Source: SAR202 cluster bacterium Io17-Chloro-G4 (GTDB taxonomy: Bacteria > Chloroflexota > Dehalococcoidia > Lucifugimonadales > UBA3495). From it: DNA of 64,000 nucleotides. The position numbers and the translations under genes were made by a program. Under the pieces are notes generated by a model. The model had not been told where the DNA came from. It saw nothing but the letters and a program-made list of their open reading frames with translations, and did not search any database. Numbering within the stretch: position 1 is the first letter of the stretch; each line of letters begins with the position of its first letter. Shown here one piece after another: positions 29,415 through 39,475 of the stretch. Where the stretch lies: NCBI GenBank assembly GCA_002816455.1, contig MUCR01000012.1:1-64000 (forward strand). The letters are read 5' to 3'.

Positions 29415-31280
29415 TTACCTCAACACCCGCTCGTCGCCAACCCGCCGGGTAATTTGCTGCTGGTCCAGGTATTCCAACAATGGCAACAAGAACTTGCGGC
29501 TGGAGTTAAACATGGTACGGGCATCGGCGACAGTAATGCTGCCCTCGGATTTCAGGTGGCCGATTATCTTGTCGGACATTTCCTTATAGGCTTCAGCGGT
29601 GAAGACCACCGAATCGTTGACCTTGACCACCTTGCCGCCATCAATGAGTACCGACAGCAGTTCCGGATCCAGGGTTTGTTCGCTTGAGGGGGAATAAGGG
29701 TCCCTTCCCAGATTCGCCAGGTACGACTCCACTTGCTCTTGCATTTTAGGAGTCAGTTCTACTTGGTGGTCGGGTAGCCGCAATGACCGGCCCACCTCGA
29801 CGACGATACCTTCTTCAGTGAGTTGGGCCAATGCCCGGATAAAGATCGGTTGTGGTAGGTCCAGCCGGCTGCGGACCTCTTGAGCCGGCACTCCAGGGCG
29901 CAGTGGGTTTTGGTTGTGGTAGGTCTGCAGGGCCACAAAGGCCTTGCTTTTTAGGACCGTCCAACCTTGAGTGGAGTAGACTACGGCGTCGTTGTCCGAA
30001 CCCAGCCTTCCCAAGACCATGACTTGCCCTTCTTCAGAAAGGCTGGGGATGCGCTCCAAAACCTCAGCTTCGGGAAGGTTGGACCTGCGGGACAACGTGG
30101 TTAGGTCGCAAGGCCCCCATTGCTCCGCCACCGAGAGCAGAATATCCTCTCCGGTGCCCTCATCCAGCATCATCAAGCGTTCCACCACGTCGGGGTTAAA
30201 CCGGCGGTGCCTTCGCCTGGGATTGGGGTCCACAACTTGGCCGCCGCCCAAAGTGTCTTCGGCGGAGCGGACGACGAAAAAGTCGCCCTTCACCATGGGC
30301 AAAGAGTCATCCAGCAGGATTTGCACCCAGCCTTCGGCTCCCGGCGCCAAGCGAGCGGCGTCCAAGATGCGCACCCGGGCTGTTGCTTCGCTTGACAGCA
30401 GATGGAAGGTTACGCCCTCGTTGTGGCGCAACGCATGGGACGCGCCCTTGACCATTCTGATTTTGGCGTCCAACCGTCGGGTGGGTCGAAGCCAACCGGG
30501 GTTTGTAAGAATTTCGCCCCTTTCCACTTCGTCCCGGGACAATCCGGAAATATTTACTGCCAGCCGGACCCCTGGTTGAGTGTGGTCCACCTTGTTCTTG
30601 TGGCTTTGCAGCCCCCGAATCCTGCCCCGCCGTCCCGAGCCCACCAGTTCCACTTCCTGTCCAACAGCCAATACGCCGTCTATCAGGGTGCCGGTGACCA
30701 CAGTCCCAAAGCCGGTTATTGTAAAACAGCGGTCCACTGGCAACCGGGGCCGGCCCAGGTCGGCACGCTCCTCGGTGTTGTCCAATATCTGATCGATGGC
30801 GGAGCGCAACTCATCCAAGCCTTCGCCGGTGTAAGCCGAAACTCCCACCATTGGACAGCCCTGGAATGAAGTGCCCTCCAAGGCGTCTTCCACTTCGGCC
30901 TTGACCAGTTCCACCAACTCTTCGTCCACCAAGTCGGCCTTGGTGATTACCACCAAGCTGCGTCGAATTTGGAGGATGTCAAGAATAGCCAAGTGCTCCC
31001 GAGTTTGGGGCATGACGCTTTCGTCGGCGGCGACGATCAACATGGCCAAGTCGATGGCGCCCACGCCGGCCAGCATGTTCTTAATGAACCTCTCGTGGCC
31101 TGGCACATCGACGATGCTCACTTCCCGGCCGCTGGGCAGCGTCATCCAAGCGAAGCCCAAGTCCACGGTCATCTCCCGTTCTTTTTCCTCGGGCAACCTA
31201 TCGGGGTCGATGTCTGTTAGCGCTTTTACCAGGGTGGACTTGCCGTGGTCCACATGGCCGGCAGTACCGATGACGTACAT
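29415..31280 (-). CDS. selB: Selenocysteine-specific translation elongation factor SelB; start chosen at MYVIGTAGHVDHGKST
   Basis: GTPase motifs GTAGHVDHGKSTLVKALT, DVPGHERFIKNMLAGVGAID, ITKADL plus C-terminal winged-helix repeats typical of SelB. Confidence 0.93.
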   Translation of the reverse strand: MYVIGTAGHVDHGKSTLVKALTDIDPDRLPEEKEREMTVDLGFAWMTLPSGREVSIVDVPGHERFIKNMLAGVGAIDLAMLIVAADESVMPQTREHLAILDILQIRRSLVVITKADLVDEELVELVKAEVEDALEGTSFQGCPMVGVSAYTGEGLDELRSAIDQILDNTEERADLGRPRLPVDRCFTITGFGTVVTGTLIDGVLAVGQEVELVGSGRRGRIRGLQSHKNKVDHTQPGVRLAVNISGLSRDEVERGEILTNPGWLRPTRRLDAKIRMVKGASHALRHNEGVTFHLLSSEATARVRILDAARLAPGAEGWVQILLDDSLPMVKGDFFVVRSAEDTLGGGQVVDPNPRRRHRRFNPDVVERLMMLDEGTGEDILLSVAEQWGPCDLTTLSRRSNLPEAEVLERIPSLSEEGQVMVLGRLGSDNDAVVYSTQGWTVLKSKAFVALQTYHNQNPLRPGVPAQEVRSRLDLPQPIFIRALAQLTEEGIVVEVGRSLRLPDHQVELTPKMQEQVESYLANLGRDPYSPSSEQTLDPELLSVLIDGGKVVKVNDSVVFTAEAYKEMSDKIIGHLKSEGSITVADARTMFNSSRKFLLPLLEYLDQQQITRRVGDERVLR

Positions 31281-31369
31281 GGTTAGTCCTGAATTCTCAT
31301 GATCGCCTGACAAGTGGGATCCGAAGAGAAAGAAATACCCGACGGCTCACAATTCTACCGGATGCTCGT

Positions 31370-31600
31370 CTATGCAACCGTGATCTCTCGTGCGTGGAGT
31401 ATCTCGTGTTTGCCTATCGGGCGAATATCAGTTTCGTTAAGCGTCAAGAGAGCAGCAGTGTCACCCTCTCCAGTCACAAACTCGACTTCAAAGGCTTTGC
31501 CGTCTGGATAACAGTGCACCACCGTCCCTACGTCTCCCCTTTCTAGTCCGTGTTCTTTAAAGTCACGGGTGAGGACGACCGAATCTAACTCACCGATCAT
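31370..31600 (-). CDS. DUF4926-like small protein
   Basis: MIGELDSVVLTRDFKEHGLERGDVGTVVHCYPDGKAFEVEFV. Confidence 0.7.
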   Translation of the reverse strand: MIGELDSVVLTRDFKEHGLERGDVGTVVHCYPDGKAFEVEFVTGEGDTAALLTLNETDIRPIGKHEILHAREITVA

Positions 31601-31953
31601 CTGGTTCCTCCCTGTCGGGGTCGGTCTGAATAGGCAGTCACGAAACGCGGCTGCGCGATTCCCCGGTCGATGATCCAAACTGTTCGCAGCCAGACAGTTT
31701 CTCCGTTAGGAGCGCTAATCTCTCCTGTGATTACGTATTTCGTGCCGTATTCCGAGGTTATTGTATCTGTCAAAACGCCTTCATGAGCGATTGATATCAG
31801 ATCTCGCTCCAGGGTGCTGGAGTCCTTAATATCATACCCCAGATTTTTTAGAAATAGGGCTTTGGCTCTGCCGATGGGATGGACTTCAGACAATAGGTAG
31901 CCGTCGAGTTTCGCCGAAGGAACGTAGGCGCTTTCTCGATTTGGCAGTGTCAT
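31597..31953 (-). CDS. DUF6883-like protein
   Basis: KLDGYLLSEVHPIGRAKALFLKNLGYD ... TVWIIDRGIAQPRFVTAYS; 4-nt overlap with the DUF4926-like ORF. Confidence 0.7.
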   Translation of the reverse strand: MTLPNRESAYVPSAKLDGYLLSEVHPIGRAKALFLKNLGYDIKDSSTLERDLISIAHEGVLTDTITSEYGTKYVITGEISAPNGETVWLRTVWIIDRGIAQPRFVTAYSDRPRQGGTR

Positions 31954-31965
31954 TAGCGGATCACG

Positions 31966-33249
31966 TCACCCCACAAAGCGGGTAAACACCTGATTGGCTT
32001 TCAGGTAGGTTTTGCTGGTCAGGCGTAGCACGCCGTTATAACGCTCCAGCAGCCCCATGGACGTCAATTCCTCAATTTGCTTCCCAAAGACGGACTCCAG
32101 GTCTTCGCCAACCCGGGCCGATGCTTCTCCCAGGTCCATGCCGTCTAGCAGACGCAGGCCAAGAATCATCATTTCCGAGCAGTCGATCTCCGGGCTGATA
32201 TGCTCCCAGTTATCCACCGGAGAGGCGCTCCTTAAAGCGGTTTGGTCCAGGTGGGTGAATGGTTCCGGCTGGCTCTTTTGCCACTGGGCGACCTTGTCCA
32301 AGTAGTTCCTGGGAGAAGAAACATCCCAGAACCGGTAAGCGCCCAGACGGGAATGAGCGCCCGGACCTACGCCTAAATAGGGCAAATTACGCCAGTACCC
32401 CAGGTTATGGAGCGCCTGGCAACCGGTTAGCGACCAATTGGAAATTTCGTAATGGTGGAACCCGGCTCTAGCCAGATGTTCCCTAGCGCCTTGGTACATA
32501 TCGGCGGCCAAGTCGCTGTCGGGTTGGGGGACGCTCCCTTCCTTCAACCATTGGTGCAGCGGCGTCCCTTCTTCAGGCGTCAGGGCGTATAGCGAAAGAT
32601 GCTGGGGATTCAGGGACGTCACTCCCTGGAGTGTCTCTTGCCACTGGCGCATGGACTGGCCGGGGAGACCGTACATCAGGTCAAGATTGATGTTGGTGAA
32701 CCCGGCGTCTTGGGCGGCTTTGACGGCGTCAATCGCTTGGGAAGAATTGTGGCGGCGGCCCAGCAATTCCAGAAGGACGTCGTCCATGCTCTGGATGCCT
32801 ATGCTAAGTCGGTTGACGCCCGTCCGGAGCAAAGCAGCGCAATTTGAAGGTTGCAGGTCGTCTGGGTTGGCCTCGACGGTGATCTCAGCGTACTCTTTCA
32901 ACTCGAAGGAGGAGTTGATTATTTCGAAGATTCTGGGCAGGTGGTGTTCCGGCAGATAAGAAGGGGTTCCGCCGCCTAGGAAAACGGTGTTGACCTTGGG
33001 GCGGGACAGCACCTGGCCCCAAAGCTGTAACTCAGCGACCAAGGCTTCCAGATAGGGTTCCAGCAGAGTTTCAATGCCCTGATAGGTGTTGAAGTCGCAG
33101 TAAGGGCACTTGGTGGCGCAGAAGGGCACGTGGACGTAGAGGCCCATACCCAGCTGGGGCACTATCGAGTCAGATGTACTCTGGGGCATACTTTCATGGG
33201 AGGTTGAGGACATTATGTTTGATCCCCGGCAAGCGCCAGAGAGAATCAT
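31966..33249 (-). CDS. hemW: HemW-like radical SAM coproporphyrinogen III oxidase homolog
   Basis: LGMGLYVHVPFCATKCPYCDFNTY, VFLGGGTPSYLP, INLDLMYGLPGQS. Confidence 0.92.
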   Translation of the reverse strand: MILSGACRGSNIMSSTSHESMPQSTSDSIVPQLGMGLYVHVPFCATKCPYCDFNTYQGIETLLEPYLEALVAELQLWGQVLSRPKVNTVFLGGGTPSYLPEHHLPRIFEIINSSFELKEYAEITVEANPDDLQPSNCAALLRTGVNRLSIGIQSMDDVLLELLGRRHNSSQAIDAVKAAQDAGFTNINLDLMYGLPGQSMRQWQETLQGVTSLNPQHLSLYALTPEEGTPLHQWLKEGSVPQPDSDLAADMYQGAREHLARAGFHHYEISNWSLTGCQALHNLGYWRNLPYLGVGPGAHSRLGAYRFWDVSSPRNYLDKVAQWQKSQPEPFTHLDQTALRSASPVDNWEHISPEIDCSEMMILGLRLLDGMDLGEASARVGEDLESVFGKQIEELTSMGLLERYNGVLRLTSKTYLKANQVFTRFVG

Positions 33250-33318
33250 CGGCGCCGCTAGGCTGGACTGCCGAGATAGCCTAAAGGCGGGCTGCGTGCC
33301 GGAGTAGATCTAGAGCGG

Positions 33319-33687
33319 CTAGTCGTCGATTAGCTTGGACGTGCCGTCCACGACTTTGGACGGGTCTTTGTCTTCAGGCCGGTCGGACACTCTGGGCTTC
33401 CCGGAGTGCTCGTCAATTACATGCTGCGGCGAGAGCTTAAGGAGGAGCAACAGCGCGAAACCTAGAATTATCAGGTCGTCGAATCGGCCTACTACCGGAA
33501 CCCGGTCCCGAATTAAGTCGAAGGGCGACACCACATAAAGTATGGCTAAGGGCAAAAGCGCGCGGAGGAAAATGGGCACCCGTTTATCCCTGGTTAGCCG
33601 CCACACCAACCGGGCTTGCCTGATTATCTTGGGCAGTAGCCTGGGCGCCAAGAAGAATATTAGAGGAAATGCTAATCTATGAAACAT
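33319..33687 (-). CDS. YkvA/DUF1232 family membrane protein
   Basis: YVVSPFDLIRDRVPVVGRFDDLIILGFAL. Confidence 0.85.
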   Translation of the reverse strand: MFHRLAFPLIFFLAPRLLPKIIRQARLVWRLTRDKRVPIFLRALLPLAILYVVSPFDLIRDRVPVVGRFDDLIILGFALLLLLKLSPQHVIDEHSGKPRVSDRPEDKDPSKVVDGTSKLIDD

Positions 33688-33921
33688 AATTTTTCTTGCT
33701 CTTTTGCTTTCTTAATTATAAGGCACCATGGAGCGCGTGGGAACACCGGCGGATTATTGGGCTCGGACTCGTGAGTCTTGGTGCCTGTTATACGTTATAC
33801 TATCGCTGTACTGAACTGTACGAGGGCGGCGGCAATTTGCGTCTGTTCCGCCCGCCACCAAAACTTCGATGCCATCCCAGACATGACTCGACACCCCGGA
33901 AATTTTTACGGAGCTTGAATA

Positions 33922-35322
33922 ATGCCTGCTGCTAAGAAAGCCCAGACCATTGGCCAGTTGCGCCGCTCCCGCTATAAGGTTCTCCCGGTGCGCGAAGAGA
34001 TGAGGAACAACCTTATTGCCAAGATCAGGGCCGAAGAAATAGTTTTCCCAGGCATTATTGGATTTGAGGACACGGTGATTCCCCAGTTGGAAAACGCAAT
34101 TCTGGCGGGTCAGGATATTATCTTGCTTGGAGAACGAGGCCAGGCCAAATCCCGCTTGATTCGCGCCATGGTCAGCTTACTGGACGAATTCGTGCCCAAG
34201 ATCGCTGGCTGCGAGATTAACGACAACCCGTTCGACCCGATTTGCCGGCCATGCCGGGACAAAGTGGCAAACCAGGGGAACGACGCAGAGCTTGAGTGGA
34301 TTCCCAGGGAAGACCGATATGCGGAAAAACTGGCCACGCCGGATATTTCGATTGCGGACCTTATCGGAGAAATCGACCCGATCAAGGTCGCCGAGGGGCA
34401 CTACCTTTCCGACGAATTGGTCATCCATTACGGAATGGTGCCCAGGACCAACCGGGGGATATTCTGCATCAATGAACTGCCCGACTTGGCAGAGCGTATT
34501 CAAGTGGGTATGTTCAATTTGATGGAAGAGCGGGATGTCCAAATCAAGGGCTACCGCGTCCGTCTGCCTTTGGACGTTTACGTGGTGTCAACCGCCAACC
34601 CCGAGGACTATACCAACCGGGGACGCATCGTCACGCCGTTGAAAGACCGTTATGGATCGCAGATTCACACCCACTATCCCATATCCACTCAGGATGAAAT
34701 CACCATCATGGAACAGGAACGGGCCCGATTTCCCAACGAGAACAGCATAGTGGTGCCCGGATACATGAAGGAGATACTTGCCGAGATCACTTTCCAAGCC
34801 CGGCAAAGCAATGAAATCAACCAGCGGTCCGGTGTAAGCGTTCGAGTGTCCATCGCCAACTACGAAACGCTGCTGGGCAACGCACTACGCCGTTCGATAA
34901 CGCACAAAGATAAGTGGACCTGCCCCAGGACCAGCGACCTACCCTTCATTGCGGCCTCCTTTTCGGGGAAAATTGAGCTGGAGACTTTCGAGGAGGGCCG
35001 GGAAAACCGGGTGACCGACGACCTTACCCGAAGGGCTGTGTTGCGGGTCTTCGGCGATTACTTCGATTTGGCTGATTTGGAAGACTTAGTTACGGCGTTC
35101 GATTTGGGGAAGTCGGCTGAGACGGGGAGTGAAAAACGGGCTGCCAGCTATCCGGCGCTGCTAAAAGAAATCCCCGAACTGGCCCCGATTGTAAAGAAGC
35201 TTACGGAAGACGACAGCCCCGAGGTAATCTCTTCCGCAATCGAGTTTATCCTCGAAGGCCTCCACCTAAATCGCCGCTTAAACTGCGAGCGCGCCGCCAA
35301 CGGGTACGTCTACCGGCGGTAA
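33922..35322 (+). CDS. AAA+ ATPase, magnesium-chelatase ChlI / MoxR-like
   Basis: ILLGERGQAKSRLIR, RGIFCINELPDLAERIQVGMFNLMEERDVQI, STANPEDYTNRGRIVTPLKDRYG. Confidence 0.88.
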   Translation: MPAAKKAQTIGQLRRSRYKVLPVREEMRNNLIAKIRAEEIVFPGIIGFEDTVIPQLENAILAGQDIILLGERGQAKSRLIRAMVSLLDEFVPKIAGCEINDNPFDPICRPCRDKVANQGNDAELEWIPREDRYAEKLATPDISIADLIGEIDPIKVAEGHYLSDELVIHYGMVPRTNRGIFCINELPDLAERIQVGMFNLMEERDVQIKGYRVRLPLDVYVVSTANPEDYTNRGRIVTPLKDRYGSQIHTHYPISTQDEITIMEQERARFPNENSIVVPGYMKEILAEITFQARQSNEINQRSGVSVRVSIANYETLLGNALRRSITHKDKWTCPRTSDLPFIAASFSGKIELETFEEGRENRVTDDLTRRAVLRVFGDYFDLADLEDLVTAFDLGKSAETGSEKRAASYPALLKEIPELAPIVKKLTEDDSPEVISSAIEFILEGLHLNRRLNCERAANGYVYRR

Positions 35323-35397
35323 TACGCGCAAATCCCATGCCTCCCTAGCACACGCTGGCCTGACAGGCTCTCCTTGACTGTCCGTATGCCTAACCCT

Positions 35398-35423
35398 ATT
35401 ATTAGTACAAATGTACTAATAAT
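35398..35423. promoter_or_regulatory. Perfect palindrome upstream of a radical SAM gene, candidate operator
   Basis: ATTATTAGTAC-AAAT-GTACTAATAAT. Confidence 0.55.
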
Positions 35424-35437
35424 TATGGATATAGGGA

Positions 35438-36349
35438 GTGAGCATGGCAGGGGCAGAAGTACAAGAAATTTTCTGTAAATCGCTAATTAACCGGGTTGAC
35501 GTCCCGGATTTTCCATTTCGCTGGACCCTAAACCCCTACCGTGGTTGCCGTCACGCCTGCACCTACTGCTACGCTCGGCCTACCCATGAATTTTTGGGTT
35601 TGGACACGGGCAGGGAGTTCGAACAGAGGGTCTTCGCCAAGGTAAACGCGCCTGAAGTGCTGCGGCAGGAGTTGCGTCGGCCGAAGTGGATGAGGGAATC
35701 CATCGCCATAGGCACCGCCTCGGACCCCTACGAGCCTGCGGAAGCCCAGTACGAGCTGACTCGAAGAATATTGCAGGTGCTTAGAGAGTTCGAGAACCCT
35801 GCGTCCATCACCACGAAAGGCGTGTTGGTGCGGCGGGACTTGGACGTTTTGCAGGAGTTGGGGTCGGTGGCTGGAGTCAGCGTGACCTTCAGCGTAGGAA
35901 GCATAGACGAGAAAATCTGGAAGCTGACCGAGCCCGGCGCTCCAAACCCGATGGCCCGGTTGGAGGCAATGCAGTTCTTGGTGGAAAACGGGGTACAAGC
36001 CGGAGTCATGATGGCACCGCTGCTACCCGGAATTTCCGACAGCGCCGAGAGCATCGATGCAGTGGCTGAGGCCGCCGCAGCGCACGAAGCCCAATACTTA
36101 GGGGCTAATGTCCTGTTCCTCAAGCCCGGTTCCCGAGAGTGGTTCATGCCCATGTTAAGTGAGGCATACCCCCGGCTGGCGCCCGGCTACCAGTCTTTGT
36201 ACCAAAAGACCTATGCCCCACGGGATTACACCCGGAGAGTGCTGGACTTGGTAGATGATTCCAGGCGGAGTTGGGGATTGGTAAACAAACCCGCGCCGCG
36301 CACTATGCAGCCTCAACAGCGGCAACTGGAACTGGCCCTTACCGCCTGA
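35438..36349 (+). CDS. PA0069/Rv2578c-type (spore photoproduct lyase-like) radical SAM protein
   Basis: NPYRGCRHACTYCYARPTHEFLGLD; GTASDPYEPAEAQYELTR. Confidence 0.88.
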   Translation: MSMAGAEVQEIFCKSLINRVDVPDFPFRWTLNPYRGCRHACTYCYARPTHEFLGLDTGREFEQRVFAKVNAPEVLRQELRRPKWMRESIAIGTASDPYEPAEAQYELTRRILQVLREFENPASITTKGVLVRRDLDVLQELGSVAGVSVTFSVGSIDEKIWKLTEPGAPNPMARLEAMQFLVENGVQAGVMMAPLLPGISDSAESIDAVAEAAAAHEAQYLGANVLFLKPGSREWFMPMLSEAYPRLAPGYQSLYQKTYAPRDYTRRVLDLVDDSRRSWGLVNKPAPRTMQPQQRQLELALTA

Positions 36350-36407
36350 CGCCGCGGAGCCGAATGAGGCTGACGCAAGCGTTTGTGTTACCCAATGGCG
36401 CCGATGT

Positions 36408-37073
36408 TTAATACTTGGATACGTGAATCTCGGTTAGCTTGCCGGTGACCAAGAAGATTACCCGCTCGGCGATGTTGGTCGCCCGGTCAGCTATCCGCTC
36501 TAAGTCGTGGGACACCCACAGCAGGTAGGTTGCTCGCTGAATGGTCTGGGGGTCCTGGATCATGAAAAGCAGCAACTCCCGATACACTTGGTCGTACAGG
36601 TCGTCTACTTCATCATCAGCCTGGCACACCTGATTGGCTTTCACCAAGTCCCGGTTTAGCAAGCAGTCGATGCTGTCTCGCAGCATTTCCGTGGCTTTTT
36701 CGGCCATACGAGGAATGTCGATAAGCGGCTTTAAGGGAGGAGAGTCTCCCATGGAGATGCTAATCTTGGCGATGCCTTCGGCATAATCACCCATGCGCTC
36801 TAATTCCACCACGATGTGGAGCAGGGCGATAATAGCCCTTAAATCTCGGGCCATGGGCTGCTGAGTTGCGATCAGGTCTACGCAACGCTCTTCGATTTCA
36901 AAACGTTTCTGGTCGATGTAATCGTCATCCTGAATGACCCGCTGAGATTCTTCCAGATCCCGCCGTTTCAAAGCATCGACGGCTCGGTTGATCGACTTTT
37001 CTACGATGCCGGCAAGAACCTCAACTTCCTGCTGTAAAGCATTAAGCTGTTGGTCAAAATCCGCTCTCACCAT
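36408..37073 (-). CDS. phoU: Phosphate transport system regulatory protein PhoU
   Basis: Two PhoU repeats; start chosen at MVRADFDQQLNALQQEV. Confidence 0.9.
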   Translation of the reverse strand: MVRADFDQQLNALQQEVEVLAGIVEKSINRAVDALKRRDLEESQRVIQDDDYIDQKRFEIEERCVDLIATQQPMARDLRAIIALLHIVVELERMGDYAEGIAKISISMGDSPPLKPLIDIPRMAEKATEMLRDSIDCLLNRDLVKANQVCQADDEVDDLYDQVYRELLLFMIQDPQTIQRATYLLWVSHDLERIADRATNIAERVIFLVTGKLTEIHVSKY

Positions 37074-37181
37074 TTTTGACCTCCCCCTAATACGCCCATA
37101 CCTTTCCAACTAACCACAATGAATTAGCTCAATTATAACCTCTACTTAACGGTTTCCCGAAAGCGGAAACTCTTGGGCCAA

Positions 37182-38942
37182 TTATCTTGGGATGATGGGC
37201 AGCACAACGTGGGAAGCGTAACCTTCCCGGTGGTGGACACTTTGGCTGGCCACTTCCAATCGGTCATCCTGGCCGATGGGCGCTCCCGTGTTGGGGTTGC
37301 GATCAAAGCGCGGGAAATTGCTGCTGGAAATTTCAAGGCGCATCCGGTGCCCAGTCTTGAACAAGTGGCTGGTGGACCAAAGATCGATCACGTATTCGTA
37401 TACCTTGCCGGGTTCAATAAGGGCAGGTTCTGACTTGGAATTCCTGTAACGTGCTCTTATTATGCCGTCTTGGATGTTGTGGGCATACCCATCAGGGCGC
37501 ACGTCTACCAGCTTGGCAGTAAAGTCGGTGTCCACGGCACTGCTGGCGGCGAAGATGTGGGCCTTTATGGGTCCTGTGACTTCGGTGTCCCGTACCAAAG
37601 TCTCCGTTGTATAGACTAAAACGTCTTCCCGGTCTTCCACCGGCCGCTGATCGGCCACCCCCTGGGGAATAATCAGGGTATTCCCCCCGAAAGTAGGAGT
37701 CGGGTTTTTAGGATCGTATCGATACGTGTCCACCGGTTCGTCTCCCGGCGGCGCCGTGGAAAGCGTGCCTGCTCCACTTCTGGTATTGGCCGGACTTTCC
37801 GAGTGGAGGTAATAGCGGGTGTAGTGGGTGCGGGCCAGGGGCCACTCTTGCTCGTCCCGCCATCGGTTTTCGCCCATGACGAACAATCGCACCGGAGGTT
37901 CGCTCATTATGCCCGTGTCGATGTCCTTTAGCCAGTAATTGAACCAACGTAACAGATATCTATGAAGCTCGATCTTGGCCTCTGGGCCGAAATCTATGTC
38001 CCCTGTCTCCTTGGATGTGGGAGCCGTGTACGGACGAATATGGGCCCAAGGCCCGATGAGGAGTTTCTGGCTGCTCCGAGCCAGCTGGCTGCCTGCGCGG
38101 TCGCTTAATGCTTGGTAAGCGTTTAGCGCCCCCTCAAGGAAGATGTCGTACCAGGAACTGACATGAAACATGGGGAGCATGATTTTCTCGACGCGTTCAA
38201 GCAGGTTGATCTGCCGCCAATAAGGACCGTCGGCCTCGTTCTCCAGGTACTCGCCGAAGTAGGGGGCCGTCTCTTTTAGCCGCTCCACCCAATCACTGAG
38301 TGGCAAGTGGCTGTACCATTCGTCTTTGAGCGGTTGGGCGAAATTGTCTGCTGGCAGAACATACTCGTCCATCTTCGCCAGCAGTTCTTCTCGCCCTTGC
38401 CTAGCGAGAGTATTGCGTCCTTTGAAAATTGCGTAAGGGACCATCCAACCCCATTCCATCGCCCCACCGGTGTGGTAACCCCAGCTTTCGTGGAAGTCAG
38501 CGGATGCGGAAAAGGGAGCCATGACTTGTAGATGGGGCGGCACCGGATTGCTAGTGGCCAATGTGTATTGGGTGGCGCCTAAGTAGGACTGACCCGTAGT
38601 TCCGACGCGGCCGTTGGACCAAGGTTGGCGAGCCGCCCACTCCACGGTGTCGTACCCGTCATCGACCTCTTGGAACAATGGATTATAGCTATCGCCTTCG
38701 GACTCGAACCGAGCGCGGCAGTCCTGGCTGACCACCACGTAGCCGTGCTTCGGGAAAAACCAGATGGAGTGGTCCGGGTTATCGAGGTAGCTGTCTTTGC
38801 CGTAAGGGCCTCGTGTAACCAAAACCGGGTACTGGCCAGGACCGTCAGGACGGACAACGTCAGTGGCCAAGCGCACGCCGTCCCGCATGGGGACCATTAC
38901 GTTAGGCTCTCTTATTACCTTATACTCATCATTTTGAGGCAT
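37182..38942 (-). CDS. CocE/NonD family hydrolase (X-Pro dipeptidyl-peptidase-like)
   Basis: VPMRDGVRLATDVVRPDGPGQYPVLVTRGPYGK, GRVGTTGQSYLGATQY, SWYDIFLEGALNAY. Confidence 0.92.
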   Translation of the reverse strand: MPQNDEYKVIREPNVMVPMRDGVRLATDVVRPDGPGQYPVLVTRGPYGKDSYLDNPDHSIWFFPKHGYVVVSQDCRARFESEGDSYNPLFQEVDDGYDTVEWAARQPWSNGRVGTTGQSYLGATQYTLATSNPVPPHLQVMAPFSASADFHESWGYHTGGAMEWGWMVPYAIFKGRNTLARQGREELLAKMDEYVLPADNFAQPLKDEWYSHLPLSDWVERLKETAPYFGEYLENEADGPYWRQINLLERVEKIMLPMFHVSSWYDIFLEGALNAYQALSDRAGSQLARSSQKLLIGPWAHIRPYTAPTSKETGDIDFGPEAKIELHRYLLRWFNYWLKDIDTGIMSEPPVRLFVMGENRWRDEQEWPLARTHYTRYYLHSESPANTRSGAGTLSTAPPGDEPVDTYRYDPKNPTPTFGGNTLIIPQGVADQRPVEDREDVLVYTTETLVRDTEVTGPIKAHIFAASSAVDTDFTAKLVDVRPDGYAHNIQDGIIRARYRNSKSEPALIEPGKVYEYVIDLWSTSHLFKTGHRMRLEISSSNFPRFDRNPNTGAPIGQDDRLEVASQSVHHREGYASHVVLPIIPR

Positions 38943-39475
38943 ATGACTAACCGCGTGTATAGATGATTATCGCTACAATTTTGTGCCAGACATGGCCAAT
39001 TTCTAGACATAAATTCCTGAAGATCCGGGACTGCTATTACCTCATCAAAGCGTTCAAGAAAACGCATCGATTGAGGAGTTGCTCAAGCATACTCTCGCGG
39101 GAAATTGGCGTCAATTTATTGAGGGGACTCAGCGTAGTTTCATATCGCATCTGGGATTAGCGATATTCAGCCAATATTGGCGGGGTATGCTTCAAGTACT
39201 TGAGTCTTGGTGCAACAGATCCGTTCGATCCCGTAGAAGGGAGATCACTGGGCTGGACTTGTGAATGTTTCGAAATAATCGGACATTCAGAGGCGATATG
39301 TTCATATTCCAGGAACGGAAACGGTTGAATCCCGGTTATTTTGAGGAGTATGATAGGGCTGCTCTGTAGACTTCCGGGGATGTTGCCCAAAAAGATTTAA
39401 CGGTCTGCCTTGGCTCGGCGCCTCCACGGTCAGGCATCGCAATAGAATTACCCCTATTTCCAAAATAGGTGTTAA

